Part shown: positions 36,089 through 45,304 of the stretch, piece by piece
Layout: each line of letters starts with the position of its first letter
Position numbering within the stretch: position 1 is the stretch's first letter
Source: Candidatus Aalborgicola danicus
GTDB lineage: Bacteria; Pseudomonadota; Gammaproteobacteria; Burkholderiales; Burkholderiaceae_C
Direction of reading: 5' to 3'
Assembly (NCBI GenBank): GCA_016703945.1
Contig: JADJBC010000032.1
Span: 1 to 64,000 of the forward strand
Length of the DNA: 64,000 bases
Program-made: the position numbers and the translations under genes
The notes under the pieces: generated by a model
What the model was told of the DNA's origin: nothing
What the model saw: only the letters and a program-made list of their open reading frames with translations
Database searches by the model: none

Positions 36089-36994
36089 ATGGTGTCGGCG
36101 CCGGACTTTGACCCCAGTGACCATTCCACATACCGCAATCCATACCAGCCTGAGCGCATTCTGAATCGCGCAACCAGCTTGAGTTTTCCAATTGGTGAGT
36201 TAGTTGCCCCATTGATGGCTGCCCATCTTTTGGAGTCCGGTCGAATTGAAGCGATGGCAAAGCCGAACCTTGATGCAGGCGCATCCCTGCAAAGCGGTGC
36301 AGGTATTCGGACGACTCAACAATCCGAGGATCTGTTGGTCGAAGACTTTCTCAAAAATACCAGCAACAGGTCTTTAACGAAACTTGCCTTGCAGATTCCT
36401 ATCGGCGAATGGCAAGGTATCAGAGACTCACTGGGCTTGGGTATGCCATTGGAAATTCCAGGGCTGACAAGCGGATCTATGTCTGACTACAGATGGCGTT
36501 CAGAGTGGACTCCCGTGATGCATGCCAATCCAGGTCAGGCCATCGACACGAACCTCTTGCAAGTGCTTAAAGCCTACCTGCCCATCGCGACTGCGGGGTA
36601 TCTTCGAACTCCCACGATGCTGACTGCGCAGCATGGAAATAGGTATGCCAAGCGAGTGCTTACGGCGGAAACAGCGGGGGAGGTACGTCAGGCTCTTCAG
36701 CATGCAATCGCGGATCGCGACGCAGAGGTTTTGGCGCTGGCAACTGGTGCCAGCGTATCCGGCAAGAGCGCAACCTTGTCCGGAAATTTCTGGGTAGATC
36801 CTGATACTGGGAAGAAGCAAAAGATTTCAGACAAATCGGTATACATTGGCATGATGCCCGCCGAGCATCCTAGATGGCTGGTTGGCGTGATGCTGGAATA
36901 CGAGCATGGAAAAGCACCCGTTTCCGGGCAATCGACTTTGCGCGTGTTTGCCAAAGTCGCGAAAGATTCGATGCAGTCGGGTGCTGCGAACTGA
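36089..36994 (+). CDS. FtsI-like transpeptidase domain fragment lacking catalytic residues
   Basis: 301 residues that follow the PBP3/FtsI transpeptidase layout. MVSAPDFDPSDHSTYRNPYQ matches the segment after the second strand, and the coding pattern extends upstream of the ATG (VEKNEVAA). Where active enzymes have SxxK, this has FPIGELVAPL, so Ser and Lys are missing. The SxN motif survives as TSN in KNTSNRSLTKLAL. The KTG box is KSA in SGKSATLSG. The end SVYIGMMPAEHPRWLVGVML fits. N-terminal membrane and pedestal parts are absent. Either a decayed paralogue or a pseudo-enzyme. Confidence 0.55.
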   Translation: MVSAPDFDPSDHSTYRNPYQPERILNRATSLSFPIGELVAPLMAAHLLESGRIEAMAKPNLDAGASLQSGAGIRTTQQSEDLLVEDFLKNTSNRSLTKLALQIPIGEWQGIRDSLGLGMPLEIPGLTSGSMSDYRWRSEWTPVMHANPGQAIDTNLLQVLKAYLPIATAGYLRTPTMLTAQHGNRYAKRVLTAETAGEVRQALQHAIADRDAEVLALATGASVSGKSATLSGNFWVDPDTGKKQKISDKSVYIGMMPAEHPRWLVGVMLEYEHGKAPVSGQSTLRVFAKVAKDSMQSGAAN

Positions 36995-36996
36995 AG

Positions 36997-37539
36997 GTGG
37001 TCAGCGTGATTCTCTTTTTGGACTTTGATGGTGTGACACATCCAGTGGGGAGCAATTCCGACAGTGGCTTCTCTCAGTTGCCGCTACTGGAGCAATTCCT
37101 GCGGGATGACGCTCCAGCATGGCAGGTCGTAATTTCCAGTTCGTGGAGGGAGTACTACACGTGGCCTCAATTGCTTGAAGTGTTTTCGCCTGACATTCGA
37201 GCGCGCGTTATCGGGTGCACACCACCCGACGATTCACCTTGTTTGGTTAGAACCTGGGGGGCGATGGCGAACCTGTACCCTCGTGAATTTCAAATTCGAC
37301 AGTATCTGGCACAGCACTGTCTTGCACAAAGTGACTGGTGTGCGCTGGACGATATGGCCGGTTGGTTTGTACCCCTGTCGACTAATCTCATTCTCTGCAA
37401 TCCGTGCACTGGTGTCACGGCGCAGGAACTGACTGTATTGAGATCGCGGTTACTTGCTGCACCCCAGACGCGCCAACCACTTTCTGGGATTGTTGACGAG
37501 CCTTCTTGCACCGGCGTGAAAAAACCGCTTGCGCCGTAA
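36997..37539 (+). CDS. HAD-like hydrolase domain protein
   Basis: 180 residues from the GTG at 36997, two bases after the previous stop. VILFLDFDGVTHPVG is HAD motif I (DxDGV), VVISSSWREYYTW is motif II, and CALDDMAG is a motif IV-like acidic pair. This short single-domain type is often annotated only as HAD domain protein; substrate unknown. Probably co-transcribed with the FtsI-like gene. Confidence 0.7.
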   Translation: MVSVILFLDFDGVTHPVGSNSDSGFSQLPLLEQFLRDDAPAWQVVISSSWREYYTWPQLLEVFSPDIRARVIGCTPPDDSPCLVRTWGAMANLYPREFQIRQYLAQHCLAQSDWCALDDMAGWFVPLSTNLILCNPCTGVTAQELTVLRSRLLAAPQTRQPLSGIVDEPSCTGVKKPLAP

Positions 37540-37816
37540 GCCAATTACTAAAGTTGACAGTGGAAGGCACGACCGCGTGTGATGCCTCTTGCCGCCCACC
37601 AATGGGATGAACGCCCCCAACCCGTAACGGCATCTATGTGCCAAAGTGGAAGCGTTAATCAACCACTTAAATTGAGAGCGGCGTCCATCATGGAGACTAC
37701 AACAGTCTGCATATTTCAGCCCATGGCCAAGCGCATCGGAGGTTAGCGATTCGTGATACCACATAACGCCATCAGCCCGCCACGTGAATGCAAGAGTTGC
37801 AGGTGCGTATTCCGCT

Positions 37817-37874
37817 GATCGTGACCGATGATTCCGGCATCGTGACCGGTCATTCCGGTGATCGTGACCGACGG
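37817..37874. repeat. three ~21-bp tandem repeats (IS21 terminal repeats)
   Basis: Units share ATCGTGACCG followed by a variable GATGATTCCG/GTCATTCCG. Spacing is 20-21 bases, one helix turn doubled, as expected for transposase-binding sites at IS21 ends. Confidence 0.75.
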
Positions 37875-37986
37875 TATTAGCCGGTCAGACACAGCGCGCT
37901 TTGAATTGTAGGTAGTTTGGTTTTTTGGTCTGGTTTTCTCTTTCTTTCAAATGGAATTCAGGGCGCGTCAGCGCCCCCCCCTTTGG

Positions 37987-38086
37987 CTACTGAATTTCTG
38001 ACGCAGGGTCCGCAAGTTGATCGGCAGATGGCTTTGTCTTGGAGCGGCGAATGGAGTCGCCCTTGAGGGTGATCCGGTGCGTGCGC
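37987..38086 (-). pseudogene. istB: IstB C-terminal fragment
   Basis: 32 codons: RTHRITLKGDSIRRSKTKPS then ADQLADPASEIQ and stop. RITLKGDSIRR is the typical C-terminus after the last helix of some IstB ATPases. Confidence 0.6.
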
Positions 38087-38202
38087 TGTTGGCGCCGACC
38101 GAAAACTGACCCACTTACAGAGGTTGTGCCGATCCAAAACTGACCCAGGTGTTTTACTTGCCTTGCCTATTTTTTGGGCAGGGAACAAACAAGGTGATCA
38201 CC

Positions 38203-39711
38203 ATGGAAATGTTGGGAAGAATTCGACGCATGCATCTACGCGACAAGCTGTCGCTGCATGAAATAGCCAAGCGCACAGGACTGTCGCGCAACACGGTTCG
38301 CAGTTGGCTGAGGACGCCAGAAGAGGTGCAGATTCCGACCTACAGCCGCACGGCTGGGTTTAGCAAGCTCAGTGGTTTTGTTGCCGAACTGGAGCGATCA
38401 CTCAAGACCGACGCTCTGCGCCCCAAAAAGGACAGGCGAACAGCACGCGCATTGTTTGCGCAAATCAAGGCCAGTGGCTACGCCGGAGGCTACACCCGCG
38501 TCACCGACTACATCCGTGCCTGGCGCGCCAGCGCTGGCAAGGACGTCAAAGCCTTCGTGCCACTGAAGTTCGACCTGGGCGAAGCATTCCAGTTTGACTG
38601 GAGCGAAGAAGGCCTGGTGGTGGGTGGTATTTACCACCGCATGCAGGTCTCCCACATGAAGCTGTGCGCCAGCCGAGCCTTCTGGCTGGTGGCCTACCCC
38701 AGCCAGGGCCACGAAATGCTGTTCGATGCCCACACCCGTTCCTTCGCGGCCTTGGGTGGCGTTGCCAGGCGTGGCATCTACGACAACATGAAGACGGCCG
38801 TGGACAAGGTCAAAAAAGGTAAGGGCCGAACTGTCAACGCCCGCTTTGCCGTCATGTGCGCGCACTACCTGTTTGACGCTGACTTCTGCAACGTCGCCAG
38901 CGGCTGGGAGAAGGGTGTTGTCGAGAAGAATGTGCAGGACAGCCGCTGGCGCATCTGGATCGATGCACAGACCCGCAAATGGAGCAGCTTTGAGGAACTC
39001 AATGCCTGGCTGGGTGCGCGTTGCCGCGCCCTGTGGAGCGAAATACGTCACCCCGAATACAAGCAATTCAGCGTAATGGAGATGCTGGAACAGGAACGTG
39101 CTGAGCTGATGCCCATGCCAACTGAGTTTGACGGCTACATTGAGAAATCAGCCAAGGTGTCGAGCACCTGCCTGGTGGCGGTGGCGCGCAACCGCTACTC
39201 GGTTCCGTGTGAATTGGTGGGCCAGCGCGTGAGCACCCGGCTGTATCCCAACCGGGTGGAAATCGCCAGTGAGGAGGCCATTGTGGCCAGCCACCCCCGC
39301 GTGGCCTACCGGGGCCACATCTGCTACGACTGGCAGCACTACATTGCGCTGGTACAACGCAAGCCCGGTGCCCTGCGCAACGGCGCCCCCTTTGCCGACA
39401 TGCCAACGCCATTGCTGCGTTTGCGCCAAGGGCTGATGCGCGTTGAGGGCGGTGACAAGACCATGGCGCAGGTGCTCAATTGCGTATCGAGCCACGGCTT
39501 GGAGGAGGTGCTGGTGGCGGTGGAATTGGTCATTGAATCTGGGGCGCTCAGCACCGAGCATGTCCTCAACGTATTGGCGCGTCTGAACGCCAGCGAACTG
39601 CCTCAGAGCGTTGAAAGTACCCTGAAACTCAAAGAGGCTCCAGTGGCCAACACAGGGCGCTATGACAGCCTACGTGGCGACGCCATGGTGGAGGTTACCC
39701 ATGCGTTGTGA
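38203..39711 (+). CDS. istA: IS21 transposase IstA
   Basis: 502 residues from ATG 38203 (a GTG three codons earlier is possible). N-terminal helix-turn-helix (LSLHEIAKRTGLSRNTVRSW at about 19-38), then an integrase-like DDE core (FQFDWSEEGLVVGGIYHRMQ with first Asp; GIYDNMKTAVDKVKKGKGRT with second Asp; WEKGVVEKNVQDSRW with the Glu). Intact. Confidence 0.93.
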   Translation: MEMLGRIRRMHLRDKLSLHEIAKRTGLSRNTVRSWLRTPEEVQIPTYSRTAGFSKLSGFVAELERSLKTDALRPKKDRRTARALFAQIKASGYAGGYTRVTDYIRAWRASAGKDVKAFVPLKFDLGEAFQFDWSEEGLVVGGIYHRMQVSHMKLCASRAFWLVAYPSQGHEMLFDAHTRSFAALGGVARRGIYDNMKTAVDKVKKGKGRTVNARFAVMCAHYLFDADFCNVASGWEKGVVEKNVQDSRWRIWIDAQTRKWSSFEELNAWLGARCRALWSEIRHPEYKQFSVMEMLEQERAELMPMPTEFDGYIEKSAKVSSTCLVAVARNRYSVPCELVGQRVSTRLYPNRVEIASEEAIVASHPRVAYRGHICYDWQHYIALVQRKPGALRNGAPFADMPTPLLRLRQGLMRVEGGDKTMAQVLNCVSSHGLEEVLVAVELVIESGALSTEHVLNVLARLNASELPQSVESTLKLKEAPVANTGRYDSLRGDAMVEVTHAL

Positions 39712-40531
39712 CATTGGCACCGAACTCAAAGAGTTGCGTCTACACGGCATGGCCGCAGCCTGGGATGAACTGACAACGCACGAGGGCAAACCAAACGATG
39801 TTGGCATACAAACCTCGCGTTGGTTGATCGAGCACTTGCTGCAAGCCGAACACGAACAACGCGCGTTTGCCTCGGTGCGCCACCAAATGAAAGCAGCCAA
39901 GTTTCCACTGCACCGAGACCTGGCTGGCTTTGACTTTGAGGCCTCCAAGGTGGACAAAAAGTTGGTCGACCAATTGAGCACATTGGACTTCACTGAAACG
40001 GCGCAAAACGCCGTGCTCATTGGTGGCCCCGGCACAGGCAAGACGCACCTTGCTACAGCCATTGGGGTGGCTGGCATTGCGGCAAAGGGCAAGCGGGTGC
40101 GCTTTTATTCCACGGTCGATTTGGTCAATGAATTGGAGAAAGAAAAGCGCGAAGGCAAAGCTGGGCGCATCGCGCTGGCCCTGATGCGCATGGATCTGGT
40201 GATTCTGGACGAGCTGGGGTATTTGCCATTCAGTCAGGCCGGTGGCGCCTTGCTGTTTCACCTGCTGTCCAAGCTGTACGAGCACACCAGCGTGGTGATC
40301 ACCACCAACCTGAGCTTCTCGGAATGGTCGGCCGTGTTCATTGATGCCAAGATGACGACGGCACTACTGGACCGGCTCACCCACCATTGCCACATCGTGG
40401 AGACGGGCAACGAGTCCTACCGGTTCAGGCATAGCACCATGGCTGCGAAGACGCGCATCAAGGCCAGGGAGAGCGAGCGCAAAGGCAGCAAGGTGGTGCC
40501 GCCAGCAGAGGTACCCGACGAGCCGTTCTGA
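39701..40531 (+). CDS. istB: IS21 helper ATPase IstB
   Basis: 276 residues, AAA+ DnaC-like. Walker A LIGGPGTGKTHLATAIGV at about 107-124, Walker B DLVILDELGYLPFS at about 167-180, sensor STVVITTNLSFSEW-like stretch. Overlaps istA by 11 bases. Loads IstA onto target DNA in studied IS21 systems. Intact. Confidence 0.93.
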   Translation: MRCDIGTELKELRLHGMAAAWDELTTHEGKPNDVGIQTSRWLIEHLLQAEHEQRAFASVRHQMKAAKFPLHRDLAGFDFEASKVDKKLVDQLSTLDFTETAQNAVLIGGPGTGKTHLATAIGVAGIAAKGKRVRFYSTVDLVNELEKEKREGKAGRIALALMRMDLVILDELGYLPFSQAGGALLFHLLSKLYEHTSVVITTNLSFSEWSAVFIDAKMTTALLDRLTHHCHIVETGNESYRFRHSTMAAKTRIKARESERKGSKVVPPAEVPDEPF

Positions 40532-40851
40532 GGGCGACGAAGCAGGGGGAAATCCGCTACGGGCTACGCCCTTCGCTCCTTTCCCCCTGCTTGCAAACAA
40601 AGACTCGGAGGAACAACAAAAACCAGCAACCCGCCCTGGGTCAATATTGGATCGGCAGGGTGGGTCAATATTCAATCGGCGCCGACAATCCATCGCAAAG
40701 TCAATTCAAAGTGGGCAAATCACAGAAGGGGTTTCGGGTTCTCTCATGCTGACAGCGGACAATTCGAGGGCTTAGACCGCAAGGATTCCAGGCTCTGATC
40801 CATTGCTTTCAGCAGTGGTGCCAACTTTGGGGAAATCAGTTCACCCAACCA

Positions 40852-41067
40852 TCAGCACAGAATCTCCTGAGTGGACGGTATATCCTCCCCGTGCCGCCGA
40901 TCACCCGAGCGGTCGAGAGTTCGCCATTCGTCGATATTCTTGAATACCAAGTTACATCCGACGCAGCGATATTGGCCCGAAGGTCGCATGCCACCCGTTT
41001 CATCTCTATGAATGATTGGCTTATAACTTGTTGCACCGCAACTGCGGCATCGGTTAGCGGGTCCCAT
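40852..41067 (-). CDS. small zinc-ribbon-like protein
   Basis: 71 residues. CRSCGATSYKPIIHRDETGG then QYRCVGCNLVFKNIDEWR gives CxxC...CxxC about 25 residues apart, a clear zinc-ribbon layout. Small proteins of this kind occur on integrative elements; function unknown. Only weak ribosome-binding sequence is seen. Confidence 0.55.
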   Translation of the reverse strand: MGPANRCRSCGATSYKPIIHRDETGGMRPSGQYRCVGCNLVFKNIDEWRTLDRSGDRRHGEDIPSTQEILC

Positions 41068-41184
41068 ACAGCAAGATTACCTGCAAATTCGATTCCTTGC
41101 AGTGGCCGCAGCTTCAACCGACAGAATGAATTCCCCGAGCCTGGCGCCCAATGGCTCGGTAAATCCGCCCGAAAAACAATGGGA

Positions 41185-41598
41185 CTAGTCCCGTGAACTA
41201 AAGGGATTGAACACCTTCGCACCAGTTGGCTGAAAGTGCTTCACATTGCGCGTGACGATGGTTAGGTTGTGGCAAAGTCCAGTTGCCGCAATCAGGTTGT
41301 CGATCCCCTTGTTTCCCGTTTGGACGCATAAGCGTCCCCACAACTTTGCAATGGCTGGTGTGACTGGCAGTATGAAGCGAGAAAACTCCAACTCCAAGGT
41401 CACCAACCATTGTTCAAGTTCAAGAGCAAACTCTGAATTCTCAGTGCGCTGCCTTTCAATACCCGCCTCAATTTCACCGATCGACAAGGCGCTGATAAAA
41501 GTAGTGTCTCCCGTCTGACCTTTGAGATATGCCGTCACACCTGCATTGGGTTTCGCCTTTCGCAGTTCAGACAAAACCACGGTATCGAGCAAGATCAT
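41185..41598 (-). CDS. vapC: VapC/FitB-like PIN-domain toxin
   Basis: 137 residues. PIN ribonuclease acids are visible: LLDTVVLSE (Asp5), SIGEIEAGI (Glu near 42-44) and GIDNLIAAT (Asp near 99). NVKHFQPTGAKVFNPF is the usual C-terminus. Starts inside the antitoxin stop (ATGA). Expected to cleave RNA when freed from its partner. Confidence 0.9.
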   Translation of the reverse strand: MILLDTVVLSELRKAKPNAGVTAYLKGQTGDTTFISALSIGEIEAGIERQRTENSEFALELEQWLVTLELEFSRFILPVTPAIAKLWGRLCVQTGNKGIDNLIAATGLCHNLTIVTRNVKHFQPTGAKVFNPFSSRD

Positions 41599-41903
41599 GA
41601 GAAGTCGATCTCTCTTGGTTCCAGATCAAAGGCAGGTACCACGGAATCGGTTCCCAGGGCGGGCATCTTTGGCATTGCAAGCAAATGCTCGATCAATCCC
41701 ATTGGCTGGTTGGTGCGATTGGCAGCGTTGCGCTGCAAGGCTGCGAAATCTTCTTCGGACAAGACAACGACAGCTTGCTTGCCGCGTCTGGTGACGTGCT
41801 GCGGCACGCCGCGCAGGGCGTTATCGACCAATTCGCTGAACTGGGCTTTTGCGTCCTGAAGTCGCCAGGCCGATGGGATAGCTCGAGGTAGTGGTGCTTG
41901 CAT
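41595..41903 (-). CDS. Phd/YefM-type antitoxin
   Basis: 102 residues. SAWRLQDAKAQFSELVDNAL and PQHVTRRGKQAVVVLSEEDF are the Phd/YefM DNA-binding fold; the C-terminal part should wrap the PIN toxin. Overlaps vapC by four bases. A perfect palindrome lies 5 bases before its start. Confidence 0.9.
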   Translation of the reverse strand: MQAPLPRAIPSAWRLQDAKAQFSELVDNALRGVPQHVTRRGKQAVVVLSEEDFAALQRNAANRTNQPMGLIEHLLAMPKMPALGTDSVVPAFDLEPREIDFS

Positions 41904-41908
41904 AAAAC

Positions 41909-41929
41909 GACTAGTTCATTCAACTAGTC
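41909..41929 (-). promoter_or_regulatory. operator of the toxin-antitoxin operon
   Basis: GACTAGTT-CATTC-AACTAGTC, perfect eight-base arms, immediately upstream of the antitoxin start. Position and symmetry fit autorepression by the antitoxin-toxin complex. Confidence 0.8.
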
Positions 41930-42723
41930 TGATTGTAAGTCATCGTCTCGGGAGATGGCAAGACTGGCACAAACCATTACGTGTTCGCATTGGACCCACA
42001 CACCGGACAGCGACCTCCGGCCAGTATTTACCCATCTTGATGTCGAAAACACGCCGACCTTCTTTCTGCCGCGGGCAAAGGCAGTACCGGCATTGCAGCC
42101 ACGTTGTAGTTGTCGGCAATGTGCGTTGGTCGGGACACTCTTTTGGAAGACTTCCTCGTTAGCAACAACGACACCTGCCTCACAAAGAGTCCTACCGCCG
42201 TGAACCGATCTTGGAAGGACCCGCACCTTCGAATGTGCTGGCCGTGAAGGGCAGTCGACCTTCTTGCATGTGGCCCTCGACGAAGTCGACAGGAGCCGCG
42301 GAGTGTGTCCGGCATGACCAGATTTATTGAGATGACTGGTCAGGAACTGGATCAACTCTGGGAGACTTTGCTGGTTATAGAAGCAAACCGAATATCGCGA
42401 GATTCGCTACCCCATTTACTCGAGGCGTCCGCCCAGTTGCAAACCGCGGCCAATTTATTCCCGCGAGCATCGGAATGAAGCGGTGAAAACTGGGCGATTT
42501 GTGGAGCATTGTCGAGTCAACCTCAACCACTCCCTCCTTTGTCTTCAATACTTCAGCCGGGGCGCAACCCGAGACAGGGCGATTCGATTCAAGCAAATTT
42601 CAGTAGCGCTGAACTGAAATCGAACAGACCTGCCGAGCAAGTGCCCCTACAGCGCATTTGCTCGGCCTAGTCGGGTCGTGGCTTGTTTCAGAATTGAAAC
42701 TTCAATTTTCAGAGGAACAGGAC
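41930..42723. other. no gene recognised
   Basis: About 800 bases with several short open frames on both strands, none with a family resemblance or good ribosome-binding site. May be worn-down coding sequence. Confidence 0.4.
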
Positions 42724-42788
42724 ATGAACCGATTTGCGAAACCAACCGAAGCAGAAGCAGGAATCACCCTTGAACTGTCTCTAGACCA
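42724..42788 (+). pseudogene. 5' end of a small gene cut by IS1634 copy B
   Basis: An ATG at 42724 follows GAGGAACAGGAC. It reads MNRFAKPTEAEAGITLELSL before the IS. Joining across the AGACCA duplication to 44712 continues DQLTAFPKERSPKNTF and stops at a TAA after 45 codons. Family not recognised. Confidence 0.4.
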
Positions 42789-44705
42789 CCGGTCTTCGAC
42801 AGTTACGCACGTAAGTGGTTGATTTAATTGGATTCAGAGGTGAAACGTGCCCCTACAAGAGGCTCATCTGCTGCGTTTGACTGGGTAGTTTGACCTTGAG
42901 TGCCTTGAACACCTTGCTGTCTTCTTCCGTGATGGAAGACACGCCAGAGAGGGGTTCTGCGCCGTTGATTGATACCCGGTGGTGCTGGATGCGCTTGAGG
43001 GTTTGCAAGGCCCCTCTCCGGCGTGACGCCTGTATTCCCGGCACGCAAGCGCATCCGCATAACCCGGTGCAATATCAGCGCCATAAAGCAAATCGACGCA
43101 TGGGCTCGAATACGCTCTGGCAGGCGGTGATATACCGGCCCAATTTCTAATTCGGATTTCAGAACCTTGAAGCCGCGTTCAATATCTGCCAGCGATTTGT
43201 AGCGCTCGATTATTTTTTGCCGGCACTATATCTTTGACGTTGGTGACCACCAGCAGTTTGCCGTCCATCATCTCTGCAAGCTTGAGGGCGCCTTCATCAA
43301 TGGCATAGCTGAACAACTCGTCCTTGAGGTTCACTTTGATGATGTTGCCCAAACGGCACTCACGCACCTCGTGATAGAAGCGCGCCTTGGCTCCACTGTC
43401 TGAGAGCTTGCGTCCACGCTTCTTGCTTCCCTGGTCCTGCTCGTCGAGTTTGCCCACCCAGGCGTTGGCCTGCGTCTGTAACTCATTCATCTTTGACTGG
43501 CGTTTTTGCCGCTGCTCCAGTGCCGTGGCAGGATCATGGGCCAGCACCAGGCGCAGGTCATTCCAGGCCACCTCCGCAGTGATTTCGGCACTGGCTTCGA
43601 TGCACTGCTGCTGCAGTGGATTCAATAATTCCACGAACTCGCTGTAGCGCCTGCCCGGCACCGCCAGGATGAACTCCAGTGCTTGCCCACTGGGCAGCGT
43701 TAACTTGCGCAACTCATCGAGGTTGTCCAGACTGAGCAAGCCTCTGTCGGCCACCAGAATCAGGCGGCGCAGATTAGGGAAGCGCTCCATCACTTTCTTG
43801 AGAATCGGCAACAAGGTCTTTGCCTCAGCCGTGTTGCCATCAAAGACTTCGTGATAGATCGGCAGACCGTCGGCTGTTTGCACAACACCCAGCATGAATT
43901 GTTTGGCAATCAAGCCTTCCTTGGCCATGCCGAATTTGCGTACATCGCCCTCTACGGTTGAGAGTCCCTCGGCACGGATGGTGGTCATGTCGTAGAAGGC
44001 CAGCGACAGATCGCGATCCACCAACGGTCGCAGCAATCCGGCCACCACGCCGTCCACTGCATCCTGGTTGTCCATCAGCGCATCCATGCTGCGAAGCAAT
44101 TGCTGATGCGTAACTGCTTGACTTCAATATCGGGAAGTGCCACCGTTTGCAGCCAGCGCAGCACGCCGAGTTGGAGTCCGGATCACACAGGCGGTTGAGC
44201 ACCATGATGCGGATAAGCGCTTCCACATCGATGGTGTGACGGGTGCGCCGAAAGACGCGACGCAAATCGGAGAAGCCCAATTCCTTCCAGATTTCGGTCA
44301 GAGTCCAGACATTACCCAAGGCGCGGGCGGATTCAAAGGCAAGGGAGGAAGCCGAAATCTTCGGAGCCGATTTGGCAGGTTCACGGCCAGCGACCTTGAG
44401 CAGGCCATCAATAACCGAATCAAGTTCACCGCTGAGTTGATCGGCACGCCCGAGGGTGGCGACGGTGCGCTTCTTGACGCGCCCGTCATCGTCGCGAAAA
44501 GACTCGATGAGCTGGACGTAGCGGCGTGGGCCTGAGGTGGTTACCTTGACATACATGCCACCACTCTATCAGAAACTATTACTTATGAAAATGCCAATCA
44601 ATAATACTTAAACATGCCCCCACAACAAAACATGAAAATCGCCGCTAAGTGGTTGATTTCATTGAAGTCGACCTAACGAAAGTGGCGTGAAGTGTCGAAC
44701 TCGGG
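42789..44705 (-). mobile_element. IS1634-family element (copy B), decayed
   Basis: 1,917 bases. Ends CCGGTCTTCGACA (42789) and complement of CCCGAGTTCGACA (44705), with AGACCA duplicated at 42783-42788 and 44706-44711. Same TAAGTGGTTGATTT direct repeat as copy A at 42812-42825 and 44646-44659. Same orientation as copy A; sequence is related but clearly diverged. Confidence 0.9.
42853..44556 (-). pseudogene. IS1634 transposase (copy B), several frameshifts
   Basis: Starts MYVKVTTSGPRRYVQLIESF at 44556. Frame is lost at about 44172 (after NRLCDPDS), near 44110, at the A-rich run near 43216 (VPAKNNRAL for expected AKIIERY) and again near 43035. Between them the DDE Asp motifs (LAFYDMTTIRAEGL, LILVADRGLLSLDN) are intact. 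Ends VKLPSQTQQMSLL. Confidence 0.85.
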
Positions 44706-44711
44706 AGACCA

Positions 44712-45304
44712 GCTGACCGCTTTTCCCAAGGAAAGATCCCCAAAAAACACTTTCGAATTCGATCGAAATGATAGAACCCGGTAAAACAGGTGGTATTGAA
44801 CGCCCTGGTTCAAAAAGGGATCAACACGGAAACGCACCCGAACGCGCAAAACCTGCTGATTTCAAGAGCAGATAAGACGATCGTGGTTTGGCAGGGATCA
44901 AAAGTGGCGGCAAAACTGAAGGAAAGGTGCGTAGGCTTCCGGGTTGGGCTGCGATTGAAAGACTGTGCCACGAAGCAAGAATATTACGTTGGCCGGTTAT
45001 TCGGGCGCCGCTATTTACATAAGCTTCAGGTCGCCAAAGCGTGGTGCTGTGTGCCAATCAAGCTGCGGTTGAGCTCACAACCATGTTGCTTTTTTTTCCT
45101 TACGCAAATGAGGCTGAAACTAAGTCTTGCCAAACTTGAACCTCCGATTTGAGGCAGTTTTTTCGGTCAATTTCACTAAATGTAATGTACATGCAGCCAA
45201 TAAAAAGAATTTTCAAAAATCCTGCAAGAAAACGAGAGTTTTAATGCAAAAAGGCAGCAGTTAGGTTGAGACACTCGGTGATCGCCAACAAATTAGGAGT
45301 TCAG
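44712..45304. other. no confident gene
   Basis: An open frame 44790-45152 (+) exists but its composition becomes Cys/Phe-rich near the end and no ribosome-binding site is clear. AT-rich just before the next gene. Confidence 0.35.

Larger units (their letters stand above)
37804..38086 (-). mobile_element. 3' end of an older IS21-family element
   Basis: Contains the C-terminal codons of an IstB-like protein and the multiple terminal repeats typical of IS21 (three ~21-base units at 37817-37874). The element end is near 37804 (TGCGTATTCC). It is cut at 38087 by the intact IS21; no matching second half is found at 40688, so a deletion or recombination followed. Confidence 0.65.
38087..40687 (+). 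mobile_element. complete IS21-family element
   Basis: 2,601 bases. Ends are TGTTGGCGCCGACCGAAAAC at 38087 and the complement of TGTCGGCGCCGATTGAATAT at 40687, each followed by a second inner copy of the TGACCCA motif. istA and istB are both intact and overlap. No clear target duplication is seen, perhaps because the left flank is itself an IS remnant. Confidence 0.9.

Noticed and set aside
37817..37874. Tandem ~21-bp units as a CRISPR-like array
   Set aside because: Only three imperfect units without spacers; they match IS21 terminal repeats next to an istB fragment.
44790..45152. Open frame of 120 codons before the hypothetical gene
   Set aside because: No ribosome-binding site, odd Cys/Phe-rich end and no family resemblance.
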